A DNA stretch of 64,000 nt, from NCBI GenBank assembly GCA_963930645.1, contig OZ005656.1:189693079-189757078 (forward strand), given 5' to 3'. The position numbers and the translations under genes are program-made. Below, one piece after another: positions 12,269 to 24,758 of this stretch (positions are counted from its first letter, which is position 1; each line of letters begins with the position of its first letter). The notes below the pieces were generated by a model. That model was not told the DNA's origin and searched no databases. It was given only the letters and a program-made list of their open reading frames with translations. This stretch comes from Salticus scenicus (Eukaryota > Arthropoda > Arachnida > Araneae > Salticidae).

Positions 12269-13215
12269 ACATTGAAGCATCGATAGTCTGTCATTGGCAG
12301 GAAATGCCAGATTACCGATTTTTCCAGTTATATATAGGTATTTGGAAATTCAGAAAAACATATCGAAATCGTCGATCATTTGCAGCATACAAAGAAATAT
12401 TTCTTAAAAAATAGTTTTAAAATTTCTTCAAATCCCTACCAAAAGCATACGCAATTAAAATAACATTTGAAATAAGTTAAAATTTTAAATTAACAATTAT
12501 AAAACATCAATACAGATCATTAATTTTTGGTCAAATAATACTAATAAAAAATTCAAATTTAAAATTGGTTTAGTAACAAATAAGATCAGGAATTTGCAAA
12601 GTGCTACATTCTATTAAATATATCAGTCAATTTTATTTGCTTCCTTCTCTTTTGTTTTTCTGTTTGCATTTGATTGATTAATGTATGCATGTTCATGAGT
12701 TGATTATTGCTGATGAAATCATACTTTTCATGTCCCTCTGAAAACTGTTTGATTCCTTACCATCATTTTCATTTTCTTTTTGTACCAATAAAAGTAATTC
12801 TTCCTCTGTTGTCGCACAAGGCAGGTGTTACAAGGAGAAACATATTTCTGGTGTTCATGTTTATTTTAGCTTTCAGCAATGAGAATGGGAACAGTAAAGA
12901 TCTCATTTTTTAAAAAATTTTTAGATATCAAGACAAAAAAAATTCATTGTTCTTTTTCAGAATTTTTGTCGACATCTTGATTAATACGTAAAAAATCCAC
13001 ATCAATCTGTAAATCAGTAAAGTTTATTGAAAATCCATAAACTTTACTGACAATCCATAAAAGTTGACAAATATGCTGTTCCAATCTGTGAAATAACCCA
13101 TTGAATACAACAATTTATCGGTGGAGAAGGAAAAAAGAAAGAGGAAAAAGGGTCATCAGTACCGGTTTATAGGTACTGTCGGATTATAGATTTCCGGATT
13201 ATCGATGCTTTACTG
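12269..13215. mobile_element. Pogo/Tigger-like element, decayed
   Basis: The two ends match in inverted orientation: ACATTGAAGCATCGATAGTC on the left and, reversed, ACAGTAAAGCATCGATAATC on the right. CAGT-type ends followed by words such as ATCGATAATCCGG are typical of pogo/Tigger transposons, which mark TA targets. On the minus strand around 12700-12840 there is a fragment reading CASCTTEEELLLLVQKENEN, resembling the acidic C-terminus of such transposases, but no intact DDE domain. Length is about 950 bp, a deletion derivative. Confidence 0.55.
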
Positions 13216-13396
13216 TTATGAGTAAAAAGGAAATTTTCTTTTAATACTTTTCAGTAATTAAAAAAAGAAAAAAAAATCACTTGCTCTGGGATTAAAATAT
13301 AAAAATATATACATGAAATTTTTCATTTACTAAACCATGTCTTGATTTAAAAAAAATTATAAGAAGATGTATTCCATCCTCATTATCTTATGATAT

Positions 13397-13984
13397 TGTT
13401 ACAAAATTGTAAATAATTGTGTTTATTTGTATAAATTCTTTTAAAGAGGCTTAGTAAGTTGATAAAGTGCTAATTTTGTGCATTTTTAGTCGTTTTAGCG
13501 TTGAAATAGCCTTATTTTCCCTTAAAAATGCATTAAAAAGCCCCAATAAGGCAGGTAATGGATTTGGTGCCAAATTTGGCGATTTTTTTTTTTTGGCGAC
13601 CTTGGCGAGAAAATCCTTATTAGGGATATACCAAATATGGAAGCTCTAATCCCATTGGCTGATGAGATACTTTATTAGGGATATACCAAATATGGAAGTT
13701 CTAATCCCATTGGCAGATGAGATACGGAAATTTCCAGAACGTTCCACACTTTTCTACAGGGGTATAAAGGGCTGTTTTTTTTGCCAAGGCAGTTAGTTCA
13801 GTTTAGTTTTCAGCCAGCTTCGCTAGTACTTGCATTGTTTTGAGCCTCTTTGAAAGAGACTTGCTTCAAGTGTTATTGCTATACAGTTTGTATATATATA
13901 AGTTTTAGTTTTTATCTATTTTTATTTATTTATAGTGTTATCAGTGCTAAAGTACTTATACTTCACTTGATATATTTTGTAACC
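13397..13984 (+). repeat. Candidate solo LTR with internal 55-bp tandem duplication
   Basis: It begins TGTTACAAAATTG and ends TTTTGTAACC, an inverted TGTTAC/GTAAC pair like gypsy-type LTR ends. It contains a promoter-like GGGTATAAAGGGC at about 13760-13772 shortly after AGAACGTTCC. A 55-bp unit (TTAGGGATATACCAAATATG and onward) is directly duplicated at 13617-13671 and 13672-13725. No internal gag/pol adjoins it, and the flanks do not give a clear 4-6 bp target duplication, so the solo-LTR call is tentative. Confidence 0.4.
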
Positions 13985-14981
13985 TTCAATTCTGACAGTT
14001 TGTCTTCATCTACTATCATTTTTAAGCATTTAATCTTCCTCATGGCGGTATGTATATTTTAAATTTTGGATATATATAACTTTCATATAACTTTATTAAA
14101 TTATTCTGTATTTTTATTTTATGATTATTGCATTTATAATTTCAAACTGACCTTATTTTGTTTGTTTATTTATTTTTAATTAAATTTATTTTCTGTGATT
14201 TACACTACAACTGAATAGTGATTTGTACAATACAATCATTTTTTATAATTTAGTGAAACATTAGTATCATATTAACACATTATATACTTATAAAAATCAG
14301 TTTTTGAATGTTAAACAAAATCTGCGATGAAAATTATGATCTGATGATTTCTACCTGCTTATGTAAGTATTAATGTTTGAAACATCATTCTTCAAAAGCC
14401 AAATAAAACTATTCCTGTGAAGAAGTTTAACACATCTTGTTAATTTTTAATCTTATTAAAAAAAAAAAAAAGAACAATAAATTTGTACATTATTTTACAT
14501 AAGAAATTAGTTAGAGGTTTATTAAAATAATTTCCATTTTGGTTCATGCAAAAGGATTAATTTCAATATAGATTAATTATGGAATTCTATTTGAAAATGC
14601 ATCTTTCATAAATCAAAATTTCATTCTTTTTGGAATTATAAATGTAACCCATAAATTAAAATTTCTTTTAGTTTAAAATGTAAATGAAGCCTGTTATTAT
14701 TAATTATTCTTTAAAACAAAATATAAAACTTAAAATTCCATACGTTAAATAAAGTTAATAAAATGTTGTTCTCATTTTTAATAAAAAGGTTTTTGTATCG
14801 CAGAATATTTTCTGATGCAAGAATTCTTTAAAATTACGCAATGAATATGTAATTAATTTATTTCCTGTATCTGTAGCCAGTGAGTCTGTTGGCAAAACGA
14901 ATTCACCAAACATGGGGTTAATATTATGAAAACTTATTTAAAACGAAGTATAATTTATATTAAATATAGGGTTAAAAGTTT

Positions 14982-15238
14982 CAGGGGTGAAACTTTTCAG
15001 GGGCTACCCTTGAATTCAGGGTTTTTGAAATTTTTGTTGTTTCTGATTTTCATGTAAATTATTTCGTTTTTACAGAAATTTCTTATTTTTAATGTTAAAT
15101 TTGCCTTATAATGTATTAAGAACTCTCCAAATATCATTTAATACAGGCAGCCATATGATATTTCATTATTAAATCATCCCTATCTGCATGTGAATATCAG
15201 TTTTCAGGGTTTTTGCATGCTAGGTAGTTTCACCCCTG
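14982..15238. mobile_element. MITE with CAGGGGTGAAACT termini
   Basis: The terminal inverted repeats are CAGGGGTGAAACT and AGTTTCACCCCTG, bounding 257 bp of non-coding DNA. AGTTT occurs next to both ends and could be part of a decayed target duplication. The end sequence type is hAT-like. Confidence 0.6.
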
Positions 15239-15287
15239 TAGTTTTCAAAACCGTTTCTCAAAATTTAAAATTTTCTATTAGTTTCAG

Positions 15288-15469
15288 TCTGTGAACAAAG
15301 GATTGTGTTTGGCGGTTATTTGGCGAAAGCTTCGTCAGAGATTCGCAGGGCTACCAATACCATTATTGGCTGTGAGAATTGTGTGCCCTCTTTGAAAACC
15401 CCATTCATTCCACCTCTCCTATCTGACCGAGAAAGACATAATATTTTGGTTCTCTCTTCTCCTGCGTAG
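15288..15469 (+). other. Unassigned open segment after an acceptor-like site
   Basis: After TTAGTTTCAG, 60 codons run open to a TAG. They include EQRIVFGGYLAKASSEIRRA and FIPPLLSDRERHNILVLSSP, with more balanced composition than surrounding spurious frames. No donor follows and it does not join the host exons in phase, so it may be a piece of a retroelement or an alternative terminal exon. The function is unknown. Confidence 0.3.
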
Positions 15470-15791
15470 TACATTCCTGAAGACTCTTTCATTTTTAATT
15501 AAATAACTGGATGAGATTATAATCTGATTAACGATATAACTGCTTAAAGTATTGAATGAATAATATTCCAGTTATCACTTCAATAACTATGGATTCTGCA
15601 TTTGTTGTGGCCTCACATGAAGTCTTCCACTATAACAATGATCATGTAAAAAGGACTTAAAACGTCGTTATAGTTCCCTCTTTTTTTTTTCAGAACTTAT
15701 AGTTACACTTTGTCAATAACTTGATCTGCAAAATATTTTACTGTACATTTTTCTGAAAAAGGAACTAATATGACACTGAATATTGATTTTT

Positions 15792-16615
15792 ACTTTCCGA
15801 ACACTATAGTGAGGAAAGTATTGTAATCATGTCAAAAGTCCGAATTTGAGATTTTGATGTTTCTATATGTTTCGAAGTCCCCTAAGTCCATTTTCACTAT
15901 TTTTACGATGATGTATGCATGTGTGTGTGTATGTATGTGTCTGTGTACGTCTGTGAGTTAACATGCTAGTGTCTAAACGCTTTGTTCGAATAAGCTGAAA
16001 GTTGGTACATATATTGTAAGTCACTGTAGTACAAACCCTATTGATTTTGGTGAATCTAGCACTTAGTTTTTTTTTACAGGGGCACAAAGAAAAATTCTTT
16101 ATCATTATGGCCTATGGGGCCAAATTTTTAAAAGTGTGATAGCGTCTAAACACCCTATTAATCTGAGCAAAAAATTTGTACACATGTTATAGGTCACAGT
16201 TGCACCAACTGTATAGATTTTGGGGAATTTAGCACTTATAGTTTTCTTACAGGGACACAAAGAAAAATTCTTTGTCATTATGGCCTATGGGACCAAATTT
16301 TTAAAAATGCGATAGCATCTAAACACCTTATTCAATTGAGCTGAAAATTTATATGACTATTATAAATTACTGTTGCACTAACTATAAGCATTTTGGTGAA
16401 TCTAGCATTTATAGGTTTTTACAGGGACACAACGAAAAATTTTTTATCATTATGATCTATGGGCTCAAAGTTCAGTAGCGTTAAATAAAACATCATGTAA
16501 TATATGGAAAAAAATACTCAAACACTCTATTATGGTTTTCTCTCTTTTGTTTGTTTAACAACTCCTCTTTCTTACTTTATCTACAAAACTGTTAATTACT
16601 CAATGTTCGGAAAGT
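15792..16615 (+). mobile_element. Dispersed hairpin-ended repeat, copy 2
   Basis: It has perfect 12-bp terminal inverted repeats, ACTTTCCGAACA at 15792-15803 and TGTTCGGAAAGT at 16604-16615. The left end folds again within itself (ACTTTCC and GGAAAGT around ACTATAG). About three internal units follow, each with a variant of GGTGAATTTAGCACTTATAG and TCATTATGGCCTATGGG. It is homologous to 1908-3561 and has no ORF. Confidence 0.7.
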
Positions 16616-16729
16616 CGAGTGGAGTCACTCCAGATTTTTTTTTTTTTCTTTTTCTTTCTTTCTTTCTTTTATTTTTTACTAGTCATTGCATACTAATTTT
16701 CTTTGTTTAATATTTTTTATATTCTTCAG

Positions 16730-16787
16730 GTATGCTCATATGAATGCATGAATAAAAATTTAAAGGTTCAGTCTGGATTAATGGAAG
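16730..16787 (+). CDS. Host gene exon E
   Basis: The acceptor is TATTCTTCAG and the donor is GAAG|GTTTGT. It opens in phase 0 and ends in phase 1. Its 19 codons read VCSYECMNKNLKVQSGLME. The reading frame is fixed by exon F, which needs one incoming base. It is small, and the donor lacks the usual A at +3/+4, so support rests on phase. Confidence 0.6.
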
Positions 16788-17934
16788 GTTTGTATTAACT
16801 AATGAACTTAATGACTTAATTAACAATTAAGAATTTCAATGATATAGTTATTCTAGACAAATAAATAAAAATAAATTATTCATCTATATTCTTTTAAATG
16901 TTTTATTCATACATAAATAAAATTAATCATAAACATTCCAATCATAATGAAATTCATATTTGTTATTCATAGGCATAAAACAATGTTTTCTGTAGAATAT
17001 AGTATGATTAGCATTAATATTTACAGGGCCACACAAAAATATTCAGTTACATTAAGGGCTATAATTAGAAATTGCTGTAGTTCATTTTTTTTTTAGTGAG
17101 CTTTTTTAACATTTTCTAGCAATACTTAAGAATGATTATGGTTTGAATTAGTCTATTTGTGTGTCTTTCTGGTCATCTGTCTATCTCAATGTCTGCTGTC
17201 TCTAGCATTCTTAAATATTCTCAGAATTTCTTCAAAATGATATATATTATTCCGCTTTACTACCACTAACTGGTTTGTGTACAGGGACATTTAAATGAAT
17301 CTCAAAGCTTTGTATTCTATGAAAAGTATATCTATAAACCGTATTTTAATACTTTTATTTTGCATAAATCGTAATGAATCCTATATTTATATTCACTTGT
17401 ACAAGAGAAAAGTTTATTATTGAGTTTAATATATTTAGCATTACTATTTTCAGGGCTACACTAAAATATTTAGGTACATGAAGGGGTGCAATTAGAAATT
17501 GTTGGAATTGTATTTTCGTTTGTATTAAACATTTTTAATACTTTCCAATAATGTTTAAGAATAATTATGAATTAATTTAATCTGTCTGTCAGTTTTCTGT
17601 CTGTTTGTTGTGTGATCACGTAGGTAAAGTACATTGAATGTTGAACGATGCAACATACATTTTGCTCTTGTTTTCTCCTCTCGCTGTGTTCTGAATAAAG
17701 ATCTAAAAATTTTCATGTATTTTCACATGCACTTAAGCTGTTCTCATACAATGATGTATCCTAAACTTAATTTCTTATGTCATATTTTTTCCGTGTTTGT
17801 TAAGTTTGTGAATAATTAATTCATTTATGTATATTGTTTGTGTTATGTTTGGAGCTGTAAATGCTCGTCATATAAGTAATTAATTGCTTATTCTGAATAT
17901 TTCAATGTAGTTATTTTAAATAATTATTTTTCAG
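16788..17934. other. Intron with a diverged direct repeat
   Basis: Two related segments, about 16990-17200 and 17430-17620, share words such as TTAGCATTAATATTTACAGGG / TTAGCATTACTATTTTCAGGG and TCTGTCTGTC-like ends, spaced about 440 bp. They are probably old copies of a dispersed repeat and are non-coding. Confidence 0.35.
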
Positions 17935-18059
17935 CAAATTTAATTGTTTGGGATTTGCTATCTAAATTTAAATCACCTCTCCAGGTTTATACTCATCATA
18001 AATATGTACTGTGGTGGTGTTTTATAAATCAAGCTCATAATTCATTTTCATCAGAAGTA
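17935..18059 (+). CDS. Host gene exon F
   Basis: The acceptor is ATTATTTTTCAG and the donor is GTA|GTAAGT, an excellent match. It completes a Gly/Ala codon with exon E and ends in phase 0. The 41 codons include NLIVWDLLSKFKSPLQVYTH and HKYVLWWCFINQAHNSFSSE, rich in Trp and Cys and clearly protein-like. This is the most distinctive segment of the host gene and the best query for homology searching. Confidence 0.8.
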
Positions 18060-18557
18060 GTAAGTATTTCTGTAAATTTAAAAATATTTGAATTCTTACT
18101 TTATTTAAGACTATTTCAAATTGAGGATTATTTTCTTTTAATATAATTATTAATTTCAAAACTTTTTTTTTTAATATTCTAATATGAATTTATTTTCAAT
18201 AAAATTTTGTAGATACTAATTAATTGTATATGCAGGACATTGGTCATATTTTATGGAAACAATTTTTTTTTCTATTTATTTTTATGTATGGAGAAAAGAT
18301 TTCTTGCAATGGTTTATTTCTATATGATAGCGTAAGAATTTTAACTAAAAGTTCTAGCTTGAATTTTCCATAAAAATATTTTTATTTTTTTAACATTGTA
18401 ATTTTATTCTACATCTGTTATTTCATTTTCTGGGATTTGTTCAGTGTTTTAGCATTCAATTTATCTAAGGGTTGTTTTGATAAGTCGAAATCTATAAAGC
18501 CCATAAGAAAAGTGCCTTATTTAATAGGATTTATTTTGTTCCTCTTTTTAATTATTA

Positions 18558-20287
18558 GGGTCAGGTGGGGTAAAATAGGTCAAAAACAGCATATTTTACT
18601 TTTGCACTTAAACAGCAGAAAATGTATTGGTTCCATTTGTTAAAAAATTGCACAAAATATGCAAATGAATATTCCTCATGATATTTTAAGAGAAATATCT
18701 CTGAAAAAACAAAAAATTTGTACTGAAAAATAAATTTTAAAATATGCTGTTTATGACTTATTTTACCCCATGGGTTGGGGTAAAATAAGTCATCCTTTAA
18801 AACTGTTTTAAATTTTAATACAATTTACTTCATGCAAATAAAATTACAAATACACATTCCTTTTTTTGATAAAAACTTGATTTTGTGTTCTCTCGAGAAA
18901 AAAAGAAAAAAAAAAAATCTCTCTATGGTTCATCATTAGTTCGGGAAGAACATTTGGAATGTACGATGAATCTACATCAGAAATGTCTTTCTCTGGAAAA
19001 TCCAATAGAAGCTTCCATTTAAACTTTTTTTTATCCCTTCAAAAGTTTCAGAATATTCATGATTGTGTGAAAGAATGATGCCATGAAATATTTTCTTTGA
19101 TCTTTTCCCAGGAAATTCTACTTTAACACATTTTCCAACTTTTACGAATTGATTAGTATTAATGCTGTCCAAATTTTCTTATTGAGAAAGACTTGTTTTT
19201 TTGTTTCTTTTACAGTTGATGTTTCTGTGATTTTAGCATCTCTGTTGATTTTTTTTGTCATACAATCAGTTGAAAAATAAAATGGTTGTTAAAATTACTC
19301 CTGTTTTCTGTTGCGTATGGGTTCTTTTTCTGTGTGCACTTTTCAAAGCTTCGTTAGAAAATGTTTGATTGGGTGATAAAGTGTTTATAATAGCAGATTG
19401 TTTGTACTTAAAAGGAGAATGCTTAAATGAATAAACTTAAATGGAGAATGAATAAACTTTTATCCTGTTCCATGACTGTTGAAGACACACTAGAATTAAT
19501 TTGTCAAATTGGTGATTGATGATATAGATTCATCCACTCTTGCATTTGAAGTTGATGCTAAACTGCAGAGTTTCACTCAGACAGTTTCAGGAGAATGTTG
19601 TGTCCTGCCTGCCCTTTGTATGAAAAATTGGCACCCTACTTAAATAAGCTTGAATTAAACAACTTTTTGAATTTCACCTACAAACTGAATGTTTTGATTC
19701 AGTTTTAATATGTATTGCTTTTTTTTTTTTTTTTCTCTTAACATTAAATTATTTTATATCTATGTCTATGTGTATGAAATAGCTTCAGAACAATATATAG
19801 CTTAATTTTAAAATAATACATTGAAATAATACATATGGAGTTATTTAAAACACAAAAAAAAGTAATTAGTTACTTAATGTTTGCTAAACCTAACATGATT
19901 CAACACCTGACCTATTTTATCCCACATGTGTTTTTTTACTTCAAAAAATTATTATTATTATTTTTTTTTTTTTTTTTTTTTTTTTACAAAAGTTTAGGAA
20001 ATTCATCTTAAGAATGTGCTTTTTGGAATATGATAAGAAAATACTGCAAAATTTGCTTTTGAATGTTAAAAACAAAAGTTTTTCTTAGCAACACATTCGA
20101 GTTACTAATACGAAACACACAAATAATTACTGGCTGTAACTAAAAATTATCAGTTACAGTTAATTTTGCATACAAAATGAAGACATATAAATAATATATA
20201 AAACCAGCAAAATTGGAATTTAAAAAAATGTTTGGATGTTTTTTTAAAGAGTTTTTTTTAACTGACCTATTTTACCCCACCTGACCC
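18558..20287 (-). mobile_element. TA-flanked pogo/mariner-type element, decayed
   Basis: About 25-bp terminal inverted repeats begin GGGTCAGGTGGGGTAAAAT, with the exact reverse complement at the right end, and TA stands outside both ends, the Tc1/mariner/pogo target. Internal copies of the end motif occur near 18757-18793 (a GGGGTAAAATAAGTCA palindrome) and 19910. On the minus strand (about 19172-18972) a fragment contains VGKCVKVEFPGKRSKKIFHG, similar in kind to the tail of transposases carried by GGGGTAAAAT-ended elements. No intact DDE domain remains. It sits in the intron between exons F and G. Confidence 0.75.
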
Positions 20288-20289
20288 TA

Positions 20290-21190
20290 CCTGTCTTTAA
20301 TAAGTGGAAGTTGGCTTAGACATGTAACTGGAGAATTTATCCATATGAAGTTTAACTTCATTGATGTCCTTTTCCATATAATGATGGTAGAGTAAATTAT
20401 ATTTAGCTTTACTTGAAACTTTTTACTTTTAATTTTTCATGGTAGCAAAAGTTTACAATTGCCATATTTCCTTTTAAGAACTTTTTTGTACAATGGCAAA
20501 GTTATTTTGTAAGGTCAATTTCAAGAGATAATCTATTGAATTTTTTTATCTTTTTGTCTTTCTTATCTTTATTTTCTTTCAAGTTTAATTTTTAAATTAT
20601 TTAAATACATTCACACCTCATAAACTATTCACACAAATCCCTTTTTATTAGCAGTTATATTCTTTACTTATATTTTTCGAAAAATTGTTTTACTTTTTGC
20701 TTAACCATGTAAACTGCTTAATGCATTGCAAAGCTGCTTAATGCTGCTTTAACTGCTTAATGCTGCTTTGGTTAACCATTGTGGTAAATAAAAAAATTAA
20801 AAAAATAAAAAACCATCAAAAATGGAAAAAAAAAATTGACTGTTTAATTTTGTTCTTTATATTAATATAAAAGTTAGAAAATGGTTGTTTATTAAAAAAT
20901 GAATAAAATTATAAATGCAATAACCACTATATTTACTATTGACATATATTTAAAAAAGTAATGGATTACAAACACATGTTATTCAATTACAGCAAATTAG
21001 ACAAAATTTTGAGGCTAAATATAATATAAACCAATGTTAAACCTAATACAACAATATGATTTTGAATATGAAAATTTTACAAATCTTTTACAGTACGATA
21101 AATGCCAAAACATTGTACTGCACACAAGCCTGGAGAAGCTAAACTATATTCCTCATCAATGTCTGAAACTGACATTTCAAATAAAGAAAA
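20290..21190. other. Intron, nothing recognised
   Basis: AT-rich sequence with a short triplication of CTGCTTAATGC near 20712-20768; otherwise no structure seen. Confidence 0.4.
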
Positions 21191-21193
21191 CTA

Positions 21194-21348
21194 CAATCAA
21201 ACCTCGTTAACGTGAATCTCAAGGGAAATAAAAAATTTGTTCATGCTATCAGTAACTAATATTCATATAATTAAACTAATCTTAATTTTGATGGGGATTG
21301 GGAAAACAGTTCTTGTTAAAAGTAATTCACGTTAACGAGGTTTGACTG
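21194..21348. mobile_element. Tigger-type MITE
   Basis: The inverted ends begin CAATCAAACCTCGTTAACGT and, reversed, CAGTCAAACCTCGTTAACGT, with TA immediately outside both ends. Length is 155 bp. The CAGTCAAACCTCG end type is characteristic of pogo/Tigger derivatives. It is non-coding and mobilised in trans if at all. Confidence 0.85.
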
Positions 21349-22696
21349 TATTTGGTATGAAATTCACAGAAAAACAACCAAAGTAGTAACTAAAACTAAA
21401 TGTGGGAAAGCGAAACTCTCATTCCCAATGTATGTTTTTCTTTAGCTGAGAAGCTGAACATGTCCATGCCTTCCCCCAACTGAAATTGGTGAAAAAGTAG
21501 AACCAATAACGACATCTATTGTCAATATAATGAATATCCTAAAGGGCAAACAAATTCAGTTTGGGTTTCACGAAGTAGAAACACTAATTTTTTTTTCTGC
21601 CCAATGTCAGTTTGGGCATCACAAATACTGCTCATAGTAGTTGCCCGAACTATACTCAGGAGACCCTGGCAAGGGGTTAAAGTTGAGCTGCATGTGGATA
21701 CATTTTTTCAGTTACAATGTGTAAGTCAAGTAATTGCTACTTACTAAAGACAGGTTATAATTAAAAATAAGAATAAAATAAATTCAGTTTATTAAAATAT
21801 CTATATTTTTAATCTGTTAAAATATATTTTTTAAGTGGATATTAATTTGCTGGTTTTTTCAACCACGGCCTTAACTAAAGAAAACAAAAATCAGCAAATT
21901 AACATTGATTTATAAAGTATTTTTAAAAAAATTGCTAACTACTAAACCCACAACATCACACTGAATCGAGAGGCAACAGTGAAAATTTTAGCAAATGAAG
22001 CAAGCTGTAACTACCTGTAACTGGAATGGAAATCGATGCAGGCTGGTGCTGTACATTATAAAAAAAACAAGAAACAAGAGAAATTTCTACGAATTATGAA
22101 CCAATAGTATGGAACAAGTCCAAGGCTGCATAGATTAGTTGCTAACCTTATAAAAGGTATTTAATTAAATTTTATGCTAATGCTTTACAAATTAAACTAT
22201 TCTGTTAAATATCTGACCCTCATACTCTTAAGAAAGTTGAATTTTATTTTATTTTATTTTTCATCTGCAAATACAAATGCAGTCATGTGGATGATTTTTT
22301 TACTCCCATTACTCAACTACCAATTGTAGGCATGTATATATGTTACTAACAATTTTTGATATATAAATCTCTCCTAGATGTCCTTTTGTATATATAATTT
22401 GGTTACTACAAGAAAACTAATGGCTGTTCTTATTAGGCAGGTCAGTTTTAGATCTTGTTTAATCTGTATTAATTTGCCATCATGGGAAAATTGCTAGATG
22501 TTTGAAAGATTAGATCAGTTTTGTCTTCTGACCACACTATTTCCATAAAGAGTTTATAATATATATAACAGTGGTTAATGAAAATAATGTAATTGTTACA
22601 CATCAATTTTTTCCCCCCTCAACCAGCAAATAATAGAGTAAAATAATATTATAGTTTTAAAAAATTAAAGAACACGCTTTAATTTACTTTCCTTAT

Positions 22697-22910
22697 TTTA
22701 AATAAATGTAATTTTTATTGTTCACGTTTTTTTTTTTTTTTTTTTTTTTTCTGTCGAAAAAATAATGATAATTTTTTTGGCAACAATTAAATTAAGGAAT
22801 AATATTAAATATTTTAAATAAATGTAATTTTTATTGTTCACATTTTTTTTTTTTTTTTCTGTCCAAAAAATAATGATAATTTTTTTTGGCAACAATTAAA
22901 TTAAGGATTA
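22697..22910. repeat. Tandem duplication of a ~105-bp unit
   Basis: Two adjacent copies share AAATAAATGTAATTTTTATT and AATAATGATAATTTTTTTGG, each with an internal poly-T run of different length. The duplication is recent, judged by near identity outside the poly-T run. Confidence 0.8.
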
Positions 22911-23198
22911 AAATGAAATGGCCAATTTATCAGTAATTAGAAGGTTTTTATTTTAACATTTTAATTAATTAAAAGAAAACTAAAACAAAATTCGAAAATC
23001 GGGCTTCGAGGTGCATCAGGAGAGGTCATTACGAACCACCATGCAAATTTTTGTAGCTCAGCCATCAGCCGTTTTCTTAAAAAGCTCTGGAAACCATACA
23101 CAATGGTTTTTTGTTTGAGATATGAAGGATTTTGTGCAATCACGTTTTGCTCCCAGAGAAGTTACAAACATACATACATACAGGTGAAGCTAATATAA

Positions 23199-23700
23199 GC
23201 GTGTTAATAAATAAAACTTTCATCTATGGGACTGTATCTGCATTTGCAGAACAGATAAAGAAAATAAAAATTCTGACTTTCATATGAGAAAATTGTACAG
23301 GCCAAATAATGACCGAGATAGCTGAGTTTTTAGAGTATTGGCATGTTAAGCCTAAGGTCACACCTTTAAATCCTGGCCTAGTCACTTTCTGCTTTTGCAA
23401 AACTTATTCGGCCAATCCTTGAAAAATTTGCAATATGTAAAAATTACCTATTATCTTAATTGTTCATTGCCAGCCAGCAATTAACAAGTAAAAAAGAAAC
23501 AAATAAAAATTTCATTCATGGACAGTCTGTAGTCAAAGAACAAGTAAAAAAGAATATTTCCAACTTTTATATGAGGGAATTGTACAGGTCAGATATTGAA
23601 TTAGATAGCTCAGTTTGTAGAATATTGGTACATCAAGCCAAAAGTCCCAGGTATGAGTACTGTCTGGTCCCTTTTTACTCTTATGAAAATTAATTCAGAC
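23199..23700 (+). mobile_element. Two tandem tRNA-like SINE-type copies
   Basis: Two copies about 270 bp apart share TATGAGAAAATTGTACAGG-like sequence followed by a tRNA-like head, GAGATAGCTGAG...AGTATTGGCA at about 23317-23345 and TTAGATAGCTCAG...GAATATTGGTA at about 23591-23620. A box-A-like TAGCTCAGTTTGTAGAATAT is visible; the box B (CACACCTTTAAATCCTGG) is degenerate. They are probably fossil tRNA-derived SINEs, not tRNA genes, since no cloverleaf closes. Confidence 0.45.
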
Positions 23701-23926
23701 ATTTCATTAGAAACCTGTAGTATATATGATTAAAATTACTATTCTAATTAAATTGTAGAGACTAAATTTTATTTTGTAATTGTTTGCAAAAAGTATAATC
23801 GACCTTCATATAAGTTACTTTACCTTTTCTTTGAAGTCATATTCTGAATTTTGACCATTATTCATTATATATATATATATATTTATGTTTATATACATTT
23901 ATTTACCTGTTTTATTTTTATTTTAG

Positions 23927-24040
23927 TTACTTATGTGGCTGAAATTTTGTGTTGATGAAAAACAGAGTCTTCGACATTATGCAGCAAAAACAATTATTTC
24001 TTTTTTATGTTCATGCCACAGTGCACAGCAGACATTTGTG
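23927..24040 (+). CDS. Host gene exon G
   Basis: The acceptor is TTTTATTTTAG and the donor is TTTGTG|GTTAGT. It is phase 0 at both sides, with 38 codons including LLMWLKFCVDEKQSLRHYAA and KTIISFLCSCHSAQQTFV, a helix-rich pattern resembling an ARM/HEAT-type repeat. Alternative donors a few bases downstream (GTAGGT, GTATTT) would put exon H out of frame, so GTTAGT is preferred. The following intron of about 33.7 kb holds most of the window's transposons. Confidence 0.72.
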
Positions 24041-24699
24041 GTTAGTAGGTATTTTATTTAATGTTTTAAAATAATTTGTTTATTTTAATTTCTAAATCTT
24101 TTTGTGCAACAAATATTTAGTGCAATGATCATTCATTAAAACATCCTAATTATTGTGTAAAAAAAATAAAATAAAATAAAATAAAATAAATTTGCGTTTT
24201 ATTATTTATATATTAGTACAATGACTGGCTAAATTAAATTTTTCAATTTTGTACTACTTTGTAGCTTTGCCACCAGTATTTGTTTGAGGGGGGAAAAAAA
24301 AATCTTGTAAATTTAAACAAGGAAAATTATTTTTTGCTTTTTATAGTTAGCAATTCTTTTTCTATTTGTCTGTTCAAAATATTGTAAAGCTTTATTATAC
24401 TGTCTACATGCTCGAGACACAATTAATCTTTCTTGAATTCCTACATGTTTCAAGTGTAATTAGGTTTTTGAAAATTAATATATGTGTTGCCGTTAAAGCT
24501 CAGAATCCATTAATGTGCAGATTACCTAAAATGATCCGTTAAAATGCAGAATCAAGAGTTTTCCCCATTTAACTAGGTAATCTACACATTTGCACATTAG
24601 CGGCTTCTGTATCGTTAAAGTTCAAAAGTTTAACTTAATTAGAAAAGGATATTGATAACATAACTTAACTTTATACCTAACAAATTATCCTTTTATAGT

Positions 24700-24758
24700 A
24701 GCACTTACTTTAAAATTTCAAATATATTTCGAGCGCACTCGTGCTCATCATCAGTGCT
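24700..24758 (-). ncRNA. Hammerhead-ribozyme-like motif, left PLE arm
   Basis: This mirror copy of the motif at 26722-26780 reads CTGATGA on the minus strand. It carries one substitution (GAGCAC instead of GAGCGC) that breaks one base pair of stem II. Confidence 0.4.

Noticed and set aside
23300..23650. tRNA genes
   Set aside because: Box-A-like sequence is present but box B and acceptor pairing are degenerate; SINE-type repeats fit better.
5810..24040. Host gene identified as rotatin
   Set aside because: Helical-repeat feel is similar, but the joined peptide did not match remembered rotatin segments; left unnamed.
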